Origin: Kiritimatiellia bacterium
GTDB lineage: Bacteria > Verrucomicrobiota > Kiritimatiellia > RFP12 > UBA1067
DNA length: 64,000 bases
Assembly: GCA_017514235.1 (NCBI GenBank)
Contig: JAFWKK010000081.1
Coordinates: forward strand, 27,834-91,833
Direction: 5' to 3'
Position numbers and translations under genes: made by a program. Below the pieces are notes generated by a model, which searched no databases, was not told the origin of the DNA, and was given only the letters and a program-made list of their open reading frames with translations. The first letter of the stretch is position 1; every line of letters starts with the position of its first letter. This document shows positions 41,036 through 48,918 of the stretch, piece by piece.

Positions 41036-42091
41036 ATGAAGAAGCAATGTCTGTGTTTGTCACTTGCCGTTGCATGGACAAGTGCGGTTCTGGCGGGTGT
41101 GTCGCTTGACGCGCCGGGGCATGTCTATGTGGAGGGCGCGGCGCTTACGATGAGCAACGCGCCGGTCGAGCTCAAGAAGCTGGGCACCATCGACGAGTTC
41201 ATCGTCGAGGCCAACCCCGTTGTATTCAAGGGAAAGCCGTATCTTTGCGAATACATCCGCTATTTCAGTCCGGCGAAACGCTATCCCGGCAACGATCTGG
41301 GCACCTCCTACTTCCGATTCCGCGACCTGTCGGATCTGAAGCTGACGACGCCGCCATGCGGCATGGGTCTGCACATGGGCAATGCGTTTGTGGCGGGCGA
41401 CCGCGTAATCATTACCTGTGTGGAGGGGTGGGGGAAGAGCCGGTTCTATCAGCTGGAGTCCACAGACCTTGTGCATTGGTCGAAGCCGCGTGTTATTCTC
41501 TCCGGCGAGGGCTGGGCTGGCTACAACACGTCCGTCTGCAAGGCGGGCGACAGATACGTGATGGTGTTCGAGCTGGGAAAACCGCGCGATCTGGTCGGCA
41601 AGCCGTTCACGATGTTCTTTGCGGAGTCCCGCGACCTGAGGGAGTGGAAGCAGATTCCAGACGCCGTCTACGGCAGGGAGTTCTACACGGGCGCGCCAAT
41701 GCTGAGGCATTTCGGCGAGTGGTTCTACTTCTTCTACCTCGAGTCCCAGAAAGATGGCTATCGTCAGCGTGTCGCGCGCTCGCGAGACCTGAAGAAGTGG
41801 CAGCTCAGCCCTGCGACGGTCCTGTCGTTTGACGCAAACGACAAGAAGATTCATCCGGAAGCCGTTCTCTCCGCGGCACAGCGTGAAAAGGTGGCGGCGG
41901 CGGAGAACCGCAACGCCTCCGACCTCGACATGTGCACCTACAGCGGCAGGCTGATTTGCTCCTATAGCTGGGGGAACCAGAAGGGCATTGAGTTTCTTGC
42001 GCTTGCGGAGGCGGACGTGACGGAACGGGGGTTCTGCGAAAGCTTCTTTGACGGCGTGGATCCTGACGGGGCTTCGCTCCCTCCGCGATAG
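41036..42091 (+). CDS. Secreted GH43/GH117-like five-blade propeller with borrowed N-terminus
   Basis: A 351-residue exported protein. After a signal peptide come about 25 residues (GVSLDAPGHVYVEGAALTM) that match the mature start of the unrelated GH39-like enzyme at 29825. From about residue 48 it becomes a propeller glycosidase: GTIDEFIVEANPVVFKGKPY, MGNAFVAGDRVIITC, SRDLREWKQIPDA, FYTGAPMLRHFGEWFYFFY. Blade motifs such as STDLVHW and SRDLKKW are typical of GH43/GH117-like folds. Catalytic residues cannot be assigned. It appears to be a 5'-end chimera. Confidence 0.7.
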   Translation: MKKQCLCLSLAVAWTSAVLAGVSLDAPGHVYVEGAALTMSNAPVELKKLGTIDEFIVEANPVVFKGKPYLCEYIRYFSPAKRYPGNDLGTSYFRFRDLSDLKLTTPPCGMGLHMGNAFVAGDRVIITCVEGWGKSRFYQLESTDLVHWSKPRVILSGEGWAGYNTSVCKAGDRYVMVFELGKPRDLVGKPFTMFFAESRDLREWKQIPDAVYGREFYTGAPMLRHFGEWFYFFYLESQKDGYRQRVARSRDLKKWQLSPATVLSFDANDKKIHPEAVLSAAQREKVAAAENRNASDLDMCTYSGRLICSYSWGNQKGIEFLALAEADVTERGFCESFFDGVDPDGASLPPR

Positions 42092-42101
42092 GCAGGTTCA
42101 C

Positions 42102-42130
42102 TTGGAGTCAAGCGGGGGTTTTGGTATAAT
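42102..42130 (+). promoter_or_regulatory. Promoter giving a probable leaderless transcript
   Basis: TTGGAG (42102-42107), 17 bp, TATAAT (42125-42130), with TGG in front of the -10. The ATG follows after 7 nt, so transcription should start at or next to the start codon. Confidence 0.7.
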
Positions 42131-42137
42131 TCGTGCC

Positions 42138-43046
42138 ATGAAAAAAGTTATTGCAGTGATGTTTGCGGTCGCCGTTTCGACGGCGTTGGCGGATGCAGGA
42201 GACTGGAAGGTGCCGCGCTGGTGGGCGTTCCTTTCGGCGCCTGACTCCGTGAAGAAGGTCGTCGACGGGCGGTGCAGCGGACACTCGCAGGGAATGTGCG
42301 TGACGTCCAACGCCTTCTACTTCTCGTTCCACAACCAGATCGTCAAGACGGACTGGAAGGGACGGTTCCTGAAGCGCGCGGAGGTTGCCAGACACGGTGG
42401 CGACATCTGCCACTGGAATGGGCGCGTATACACGGGAGTTTGGGAGGAGCCTGCGAAGAAGGACGGCAAATGGTGCGCGGCAATCAAGATGTACGACGCG
42501 GAGACGCTGGCGTTGCTGAAGGAGAAACGGTTGCCGGAATGGACCAAGGCCTGTGACGGCATCACATGCCTTGACGGCGTAATCATCCTTGCGATGGGCA
42601 TGGAGGACTGGAACTCTCCCGTCGGGAGCCGCAACAATTACGGGCGGTTCGACGCCGAAACGCTGGAGCCGATCGGCAAGCCTTTCGTGGTGGACCATGG
42701 CGAGCAGGCGAATTGCGGGGCGCAGAACCTCACTACTGACGGCACGTACATCTACGCCTGCTACTACACGGACAACGAGGCGGCTCGGACGCCTAACTTC
42801 ATTGTGTTCGACAAGGACTTCAAGGTCGTGGGCAAGCATGTGTTCGGCTGGACGCACGGAGTCGATGTCGTACCGGGCGGTAAGGATGGCGCGGTGCGCT
42901 TCGCTTGGGCAACCACGCTTAACAACAACTGGGACTACGACTCGCCTATCGTCCCGCAGATGCTCGTCCAGTTCGGCGAACTCAAGGACGGAAAGATCAC
43001 CGACATCACGAAATACATCGGATTCAAGAAGCCGATGCAGCGGTGA
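42138..43046 (+). CDS. Secreted protein of an unnamed propeller-like family (copy 1)
   Basis: A 302-residue exported protein (MKKVIAVMFAVAVSTALA signal). It has repeating short beta-strand units: GMCVTSNAFYFSFHNQIVKT, GGDICHWNGRVYTG, GITCLDGVIILAMG, TDGTYIYACYYTD, GVDVVPGGKDGAVRFAW. The pattern suggests a six-bladed propeller. I cannot assign a known family or active site. Copies 2 and 3 lie at 58930 and 59887 and share the HxQGMC, HxQIVKTDW and VDVVPGGKDGA motifs. The context suggests a role in glycan binding or lyase activity. Confidence 0.6.
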   Translation: MKKVIAVMFAVAVSTALADAGDWKVPRWWAFLSAPDSVKKVVDGRCSGHSQGMCVTSNAFYFSFHNQIVKTDWKGRFLKRAEVARHGGDICHWNGRVYTGVWEEPAKKDGKWCAAIKMYDAETLALLKEKRLPEWTKACDGITCLDGVIILAMGMEDWNSPVGSRNNYGRFDAETLEPIGKPFVVDHGEQANCGAQNLTTDGTYIYACYYTDNEAARTPNFIVFDKDFKVVGKHVFGWTHGVDVVPGGKDGAVRFAWATTLNNNWDYDSPIVPQMLVQFGELKDGKITDITKYIGFKKPMQR

Positions 43047-43069
43047 GCATTCGGGAATGGGAAGGTGAA

Positions 43070-44323
43070 ATGCATAAATGCGTTTCGATTACGCTCCTGT
43101 GCGGCGTGGCGTTTTCCGTTTGGGTCGCCCAAGGGCGGGTGGAACTCCTGGCTCCGGAGGACAAGGCCGTGTTGCCGTCCGTTCCGGCGGCGCAACGCGT
43201 GGTTATGGCTAAACCTACGCAGGGCGAGCGGCGTTCCGCCGCCGCATGCGAGCAGGGACCATGGGGCGAATCGGCGTCCATCACGGTGTCGTGGCGGATG
43301 ACCGAGGGCGAGTCCGGCCCGTGGCGCATACGCATCGGCACGGATGCGGAGCTTCGGGACGGCAAGGACTGGTGGATTCTCAAGAAGGTGCTGATACCCG
43401 ACTACAGTGGCGTGTACAAGTACACTCTGGCGAACGCCAACCTCGTGCCGGGCCGCCGCTACTGGTGGCGCATCTGGTGCAACGTGAAGTGCAGCGAATG
43501 GGAGTGTGGCTCTGCGATCGGCCCGAACGGATGCGCGTGCGGCAAGACGGGGCCTGCGCCCGCCTCCGAAATCCGCACGTTCGTCATCGAGGACGTTCCG
43601 CCCCGTTGGATCGCGCTGGAGGGACGCACAAAGAACATGCGCGACCTTGGAGGCTGGCGCACGACCGACGGCAAGCGTGTGCGGTACGGCATGGTGTTTC
43701 GCGGAGAGGCGATGAACGACAATAGCGTAAGCGGCTATGCGCCTGGCCGCAACCGCCTTGCTGTCGAAGATGTCGCCTTCCTCACCAATGAACTCGGCAT
43801 CAAGACCGAACTAGACCTCCGGACGGCGCGCGAAGTGTCGGGCATGAAAGGCTCGCCGATGGGGCCGTCTGTGGCCTATGTACACCGTTCGTCACAGGCC
43901 TACAAGTCGATGTTCACCCCGGAAGGGATGAAGGCCATGGGGGAGAACTTTCGTCTTTTCTGCGACAGGAAGAACTATCCGGTGTTTTTCCATTGCATTG
44001 GAGGGGCGGACCGCACTGGCTCCCTCGCTTATGTGCTGAACGGTGCGCTCGGCGTGGCGAAGGAGGATCTTGAGCGCGACTGGGAATCGACGTTCTACCC
44101 GGACATTCCGAACGTCGTGGACAACCTGACCGGCCGGCCGTTCACCGACAGCACGTACTGGCGCAGCAGCAGCCACTTCGATGACGGGTTTGCGAAATAC
44201 GCCAAAGAAGGCGACACCCTGCGCGACAGGATATGCGCCTACCTGGAGGCATGTGGCGTAACGGAGTCGGACATCGAACAGGTGCGGGCCATCATGCTCG
44301 AATGCCCCGCGAATGCGAAGTAG
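43070..44323 (+). CDS. Secreted tyrosine-phosphatase-family protein
   Basis: A 417-residue exported protein (signal CVSITLLCGVAFSVWVAQG). An Ig-like N-terminal half (about residues 20-180, including GPWRIRIGTD and YWWRIWCN) precedes a bacterial dual-specificity/Tyr-phosphatase domain. It has NMRDLGGWRT and the P-loop FHCIGGADRTGSLA with Cys309 and Arg315, i.e. the C-x5-R signature. Exported members of this family can dephosphorylate peptides, inositol phosphates or sugars. SD GGAAGG before the chosen ATG; an upstream ATG at 43043 would lack a signal at the very start. Confidence 0.85.
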   Translation: MHKCVSITLLCGVAFSVWVAQGRVELLAPEDKAVLPSVPAAQRVVMAKPTQGERRSAAACEQGPWGESASITVSWRMTEGESGPWRIRIGTDAELRDGKDWWILKKVLIPDYSGVYKYTLANANLVPGRRYWWRIWCNVKCSEWECGSAIGPNGCACGKTGPAPASEIRTFVIEDVPPRWIALEGRTKNMRDLGGWRTTDGKRVRYGMVFRGEAMNDNSVSGYAPGRNRLAVEDVAFLTNELGIKTELDLRTAREVSGMKGSPMGPSVAYVHRSSQAYKSMFTPEGMKAMGENFRLFCDRKNYPVFFHCIGGADRTGSLAYVLNGALGVAKEDLERDWESTFYPDIPNVVDNLTGRPFTDSTYWRSSSHFDDGFAKYAKEGDTLRDRICAYLEACGVTESDIEQVRAIMLECPANAK

Positions 44324-44369
44324 CGCGGTCTTCTCCTTTCGCTGGTTTAACAATCTGTATTCCCACATT

Positions 44370-44378
44370 TGATATAAT
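44370..44378 (+). promoter_or_regulatory. Extended -10 promoter, leaderless GH2 gene
   Basis: TGA-TATAAT ends 7 nt before the ATG at 44386, the same spacing as at 42138. No clear -35 box. Confidence 0.65.
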
Positions 44379-44385
44379 TCACGGC

Positions 44386-47199
44386 ATGAAAAAGACAGTT
44401 GCTGGCATGTTTGCGGTTGCCGCTTCGGCGGCCGTCGCGTGGGCGGCACTTCAGGGGCGTGGCGAAGAGCTGCATGGCGTTGACACGTGGGCGGGGATAC
44501 GTCCGTTGCCGGCCGTTGTAAATCCAGTAGGGCGCGAGGCATCGCCAAATCTAATCTCGCTACGCGGTGAATGGGAGTTCGTGACGCAGCCGAAACCGTT
44601 CTGCCGCCGCTACCGTCACACGAAGGTGCCGTTCGCGAAGGTGGACGAGAACACGCCGGCAAATCGGCGCAGCGGCATGGATACGCCTTGGTCGGAAGCG
44701 CGGCGAATCAACGTTCCGGGCGCATGGGAGGCTCAGGGCGTCGGCGAGCCGGGGATGTCGATTCCTTGGGATCCGCTCTGGGATTCCAGCCCAAAGAGGA
44801 TCAATCACATCTACATGGGCGAGGGCTGGTACCGCAAGGATGTGGTTGTGCCGTCCGGCTGGAGCGGCAGAAAGATGTGGCTGAAGGTCGGCGGCGTGAA
44901 ATCGCAGGGCTGGTTCTGGGTGAACAAGCATCCTGTCGCATGGGTTGACACGTACTGCGGCACGTACAAGTACGACATCACGCCGTTCGTAAGGCCGGGC
45001 GAGACGAATCGCATCCTTGTTTGCGTCAACAATGCACTGCCGTCGCGCAAGGGGCTTATGAGCAACGTCCATCGCTGGGGCGGCATCTACCGAGATGTCG
45101 AGATCGAGGCGACGCCAGAGACGCGCATCGACGACGCATGGGTACGCGGGCTGTTTGACGAGAAGGCGGCCGAAGCGCATGTGACGGTCACCGGTTTGGC
45201 CGTTCAGGCGCGGCAGATTCGCGTGACGGTGGAAGGCGAGGCGGCGGTCTGCCGGGCCAGCGTGGAAGGCGAAACCGTCGTGCGCCTGCCGCTCCGGGAT
45301 TTTCGTCCGTGGTCGCCGGAAAGTCCGAATCTATACTGGGCGAAGATAGAGCTTCTAGATGAGGAAGGGGATTTGATGCAGGCGTGGCGCGAGCGATTTG
45401 GCGTCCGCAAGCTGGAAGTGCGTGGCGACACGTTCTACCTGAACAACCATCCGTATTTCCTGCGCGGGTTCGGCGACGACAGCGTATATCCGATCGCCGG
45501 CCTTCCGCCGGCAGACCGAGAGACTCATCTTGCGCACCTGAAGAAAGCGCATGCGGCGGGTTTCAACTTTGTACGCCTGCACACGCACTGCGAAGTGCCG
45601 GAGTACTTCGAGGCGGCGGACGAGGCGGGCATTCTCGTCCAGGCTGAGTTGCCGTACTACACCGATGTGCCGACGGAGGCGTTCGCGTTCGATCCGCTCA
45701 GGGACCTGCGCGAGCTTCAGGCGCACTACCGGCGCTATCCGTCTTTCGCCGTGTATTGCGGCGGCAACGAGGGACGGCTTGGGCCGTATGTCGAGAAGAA
45801 GATGTACGAATTCGTGAAGGGAACGGACCCTGATCGGCTTGTGAACCATCAGGACGGCGACCGGATGCTGTGGCAGGAGTGGGACGGCGACGAAGGCTGC
45901 AACGACCCGGGCAACTCCGACTACGACATCGGTCCACGCGACATCTGGCCGCGCGGCACGTTCAACACGGGCCGCCCGTTCGTGTGCCACGAGTACTTGA
46001 ACCTCTGCGTCAAGCAGGATACGCGAATCGCGCCTCTCTATACGGGCGCGTGGGCCGTGCCAGACTCGCGAGCCGACCGCTCCGCCTGGCTTGCCGCGCG
46101 CGGGCTAGACCTTGCGTGGGGCGATGCGCTTCAGGACGCCCAGCACGTGCTGCAAGGCGTTTACCAGAAGCGTGGCATCGAATGGGCGCGCAAGGATCCG
46201 TATTGCGACGGGTACTGTTTCTGGACGGCGGTGGACGTAGTGGTCGCCAATGGCCCGATCCATTCGGCGCAGGGGCTCTTCGACCCGTTCTGGCAGGTTA
46301 AGAAGGGCGGCCTGACGCCGGAACGGTTCGCCCTCTTCAACGGTCCCAGCGTCGTGCTTGCCGACTTCGCGCCGGAATGTTCCGTCGCAGAGGTTGGCGA
46401 GACGCGCAAGGTCGCCTTCCTCTTCGCCAACTACGACGGCGCGTCGAAACGGAATGTTGCCGTCCGCTGGACGCTTTCGACGAACGGGCAAGTGCTGGTG
46501 AATGGCGAAGAACCTGTGACGGAGATCGCCGAAGGCAATGCGCGTCCTGTCGCCACAACGATGCTGACGATGCCGCCCGTCGCCAGGGCCGTGAAGGCTG
46601 TGTTGAGGGCCGAGGTTGACGGCACCGCGAACGAATGGGACTTTTGGGTGTTTCCAAAGCGTGCAAAGCGCAACGGCTCGGACATCGCAGCCGATGCCGA
46701 GCTGCTTCCGATGCTTGCGAAACTTTATGACGACGTGTCTGATGCGGTGTCGCCCGAAGGAGCCAAGGCGCGGGTCGTGATCGCGCCGTTCGGATCGAAG
46801 ACGGCTGCGGAGGCGCTGGCGCGAGGGCAGAACGTACTGACGGTCTCGGGATGGGACGGCACGCCGAACGTTTCGCTTGGCTGGTGGTCGATGGGCAATC
46901 AGGTCGGGACGGCACTCGCGAAGGGCAATGCGGTTCTTGCCGGACTGCCGCATGAAGGTTCGCTTACGCCGCTCTTGTTCCGCGTCGTCAAGGATGGGGC
47001 GCATCCTCTTGGAGAGGGCGGGCTGAAGCTCGTCGAGCCGATGATCGTCGGCGAAGGGCGGAAGGACTGCTATCTCTATCTCGGCGAGGTGGAATGCGGG
47101 GAGGGCCGGCAGCTGGCGGCGTTCGGGCTTGATATCCTTTCCGGCATGCCCGAAGGCACGGCGATTCTCGACGGCGCGATTGACGAATTGCGACGTTGA
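44386..47199 (+). CDS. Exported GH2-family glycosidase (2)
   Basis: A 937-residue paralog of the enzyme at 37839. The signal peptide (MKKTVAGMFAVAASAAVAW) resembles, also in DNA, that of the propeller gene at 42138. Domain order: sugar-binding jellyroll (SLRGEWEFV, VPGAWEAQG, GEGWYRKDVVVP, QGWFWVNKHP), Ig-like domain, TIM barrel (FYLNNHPYFLRGFG, FNFVRLHTHC), C-terminal beta domains. Predicted acid/base Glu462 (YCGGNEG) and candidate nucleophile Glu536 (CHEYLN). Ten or so conserved blocks match the first GH2 gene, so duplication and divergence in place is likely. Confidence 0.86.
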   Translation: MKKTVAGMFAVAASAAVAWAALQGRGEELHGVDTWAGIRPLPAVVNPVGREASPNLISLRGEWEFVTQPKPFCRRYRHTKVPFAKVDENTPANRRSGMDTPWSEARRINVPGAWEAQGVGEPGMSIPWDPLWDSSPKRINHIYMGEGWYRKDVVVPSGWSGRKMWLKVGGVKSQGWFWVNKHPVAWVDTYCGTYKYDITPFVRPGETNRILVCVNNALPSRKGLMSNVHRWGGIYRDVEIEATPETRIDDAWVRGLFDEKAAEAHVTVTGLAVQARQIRVTVEGEAAVCRASVEGETVVRLPLRDFRPWSPESPNLYWAKIELLDEEGDLMQAWRERFGVRKLEVRGDTFYLNNHPYFLRGFGDDSVYPIAGLPPADRETHLAHLKKAHAAGFNFVRLHTHCEVPEYFEAADEAGILVQAELPYYTDVPTEAFAFDPLRDLRELQAHYRRYPSFAVYCGGNEGRLGPYVEKKMYEFVKGTDPDRLVNHQDGDRMLWQEWDGDEGCNDPGNSDYDIGPRDIWPRGTFNTGRPFVCHEYLNLCVKQDTRIAPLYTGAWAVPDSRADRSAWLAARGLDLAWGDALQDAQHVLQGVYQKRGIEWARKDPYCDGYCFWTAVDVVVANGPIHSAQGLFDPFWQVKKGGLTPERFALFNGPSVVLADFAPECSVAEVGETRKVAFLFANYDGASKRNVAVRWTLSTNGQVLVNGEEPVTEIAEGNARPVATTMLTMPPVARAVKAVLRAEVDGTANEWDFWVFPKRAKRNGSDIAADAELLPMLAKLYDDVSDAVSPEGAKARVVIAPFGSKTAAEALARGQNVLTVSGWDGTPNVSLGWWSMGNQVGTALAKGNAVLAGLPHEGSLTPLLFRVVKDGAHPLGEGGLKLVEPMIVGEGRKDCYLYLGEVECGEGRQLAAFGLDILSGMPEGTAILDGAIDELRR

Positions 47200-47256
47200 C
47201 GGCATCGTGCCATGTCCCGGAAGCCGTTGGACATGTGGCAACCGACGGGCTGATTG

Positions 47257-47265
47257 TGGTATAAT
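47257..47265 (+). promoter_or_regulatory. Extended -10 promoter of the EEP gene
   Basis: TGG-TATAAT is 47 nt before the start codon. An SD (CAGGGAG) precedes the ATG at 47313. Confidence 0.65.
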
Positions 47266-47281
47266 AAACATGTAGTCGGAA

Positions 47282-47293
47282 TGTCGGCCGACA
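47282..47293 (+). promoter_or_regulatory. Perfect 12-bp palindrome in the leader
   Basis: TGTCGGCCGACA lies 16 nt after the -10 box, inside the predicted transcript start region. A repressor bound here would block initiation. A GTCGG half-copy occurs just upstream (47275-47279). Confidence 0.5.
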
Positions 47294-47312
47294 GGTAACA
47301 GGGAGCATAGAA

Positions 47313-48887
47313 ATGATGACTAGGAAAACGATGATTGCCGCGCTTTGCGCGGGTCTTGTGCTTGGCTGCAGGTCGGGGCTGCAGGCCAGTGCGCCAGGCG
47401 ACATGAAGCTGATGAGCTACAACGTGCTGCATTGTGCCGGTGCGGACGGCAAGATCGACATCGCCAGGACGGCGGAAGTCATCAAGCGCGAAGCGCCGCG
47501 CTTCGCCGGGATCCAAGAACTGGACTGCAAGGCGGCGAAGCGCTCTGGCGGCGTGGACCAGCCGGCCGAGCTGGGGCGGCTGACGGGAATGCACGCGACA
47601 TTTGCGCAGGCTATTCCGTACCAGGGCGGCGGATACGGCGTGGCGGTGCTGTCTCGCGAAAAGCCGCTTTCTGTGTTCAAGACTCCTCTTCCGGGGGCGG
47701 AGCCGCGCGTGCTGTTGCTGTGCGAGTTCAAGGACTGCTGGTTCGGCACTGCCCATCTCTCGCTTCAGGAGACCAATCGCCTTGCCTCAGTCGAGATCAT
47801 ACGCAAGGCCGTTGCCGAACGTTCCGCGGCCAAGCCTGTCTATCTTACCGGCGACTGGAACGCCACGCCTGACTCCAAGTCGCTCGCCGCAATGCGTTCG
47901 TTCATGACGGTGCTCTCGACCACGAAGGAGCGCACGTACCACGGCTTCAAGCAGCACGACCCCTCCAGCGTGGTCTGCATCGACTATATAGCGGTCGATT
48001 CAGTCTCCGCCAGGAAGACCGTCGTGCGCGATTCGCACGTGGTGCCTGACGTCACGACCTCGGACCATTCGCCGGTCGTAGCAACCGTCGCCGCAGCCGG
48101 CAAGCCGTTCCGCGTCTGCTCGTTCAACATGCGCACGGACTGCGGCGAGAAGGAAGACCGTGCGTGGACGAACCGCTTGCCGCTTATCGTCAGAGTCATC
48201 AAAAAGCACAGTTTTGACGTGATCGGAGCGCAGGAGCTGAAGCACAACCAGGTCGCTCACCTGCGCGAGGCCCTTGGCCCGGACGGTTACGAGATAGTAG
48301 GGCGCGGCCGCCTGGCCGAAGGCAAGAGCGAGGGCGTGTACGTCATCTACAACACCAGGCGCTTCGAATGCACCGCTAGCGACACCTTCCAGCTCTCCGA
48401 GACGCCTGAGGTGTGGGGGTCGTCGTCGTGGGGATCTGCCTATCCGCGTACCTGCGTGTGGGTACAGCTGAAAGACCGCGAAAGCGGCGCGGAGTTCCGT
48501 TTCTACAACACCCATCTCGACCATGTGAGCGAGCTGGCCCGAAAGAAGGGGATGGAGCTGACCGTCGGCAGGATCAACGCTGACGTCTCTTCCGGCATGA
48601 CGGCGTTTCTTTCCGGCGACTTCAACAACGAGCTGAAGCCAGGGAACGCCATAGATTTCGTCCGCAAGTCGATGAATGACACGGCGGACCTCGCTCTCTC
48701 GCCTCATCGCGGGCCCGAGAAGACGTTCCACGGCTACACCCCGCCGGCCAGCTCGCTGATAGACTATGTCTTCGTAAAGGGGCCGGCGCGCGTGCTTGTG
48801 CACGCGACGCTCGACGACATGCCGGACGGCAAGGTGCCGTCCGACCACTTCCCCGTAGCAGCCAAGGTCGCGCTGCCAGCGAAGTGA
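47313..48887 (+). CDS. Lipoprotein with two endonuclease/exonuclease/phosphatase domains
   Basis: A 524-residue predicted lipoprotein (LVLGC). Two EEP-fold domains stand in tandem: the first (about residues 33-265) has LMSYNVLHC, AGIQELD, GTAHLS, LTGDWNATPDS and SDHSPV; the second (about 268-524) has CSFNMRTDC, IGAQELKH, YNTHLDHV, LSGDFNNEL and SDHFPV. Each half retains the Glu, Asp/Asn and terminal His of the catalytic set, so both could be active. Exported EEP proteins cleave phosphodiesters in DNA, lipids or sugars. A tandem pair in one chain is unusual. Confidence 0.87.
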   Translation: MMTRKTMIAALCAGLVLGCRSGLQASAPGDMKLMSYNVLHCAGADGKIDIARTAEVIKREAPRFAGIQELDCKAAKRSGGVDQPAELGRLTGMHATFAQAIPYQGGGYGVAVLSREKPLSVFKTPLPGAEPRVLLLCEFKDCWFGTAHLSLQETNRLASVEIIRKAVAERSAAKPVYLTGDWNATPDSKSLAAMRSFMTVLSTTKERTYHGFKQHDPSSVVCIDYIAVDSVSARKTVVRDSHVVPDVTTSDHSPVVATVAAAGKPFRVCSFNMRTDCGEKEDRAWTNRLPLIVRVIKKHSFDVIGAQELKHNQVAHLREALGPDGYEIVGRGRLAEGKSEGVYVIYNTRRFECTASDTFQLSETPEVWGSSSWGSAYPRTCVWVQLKDRESGAEFRFYNTHLDHVSELARKKGMELTVGRINADVSSGMTAFLSGDFNNELKPGNAIDFVRKSMNDTADLALSPHRGPEKTFHGYTPPASSLIDYVFVKGPARVLVHATLDDMPDGKVPSDHFPVAAKVALPAK

Positions 48888-48918
48888 GATGGCGCAGCGG
48901 ATGAAAGGAGAATGCGAG

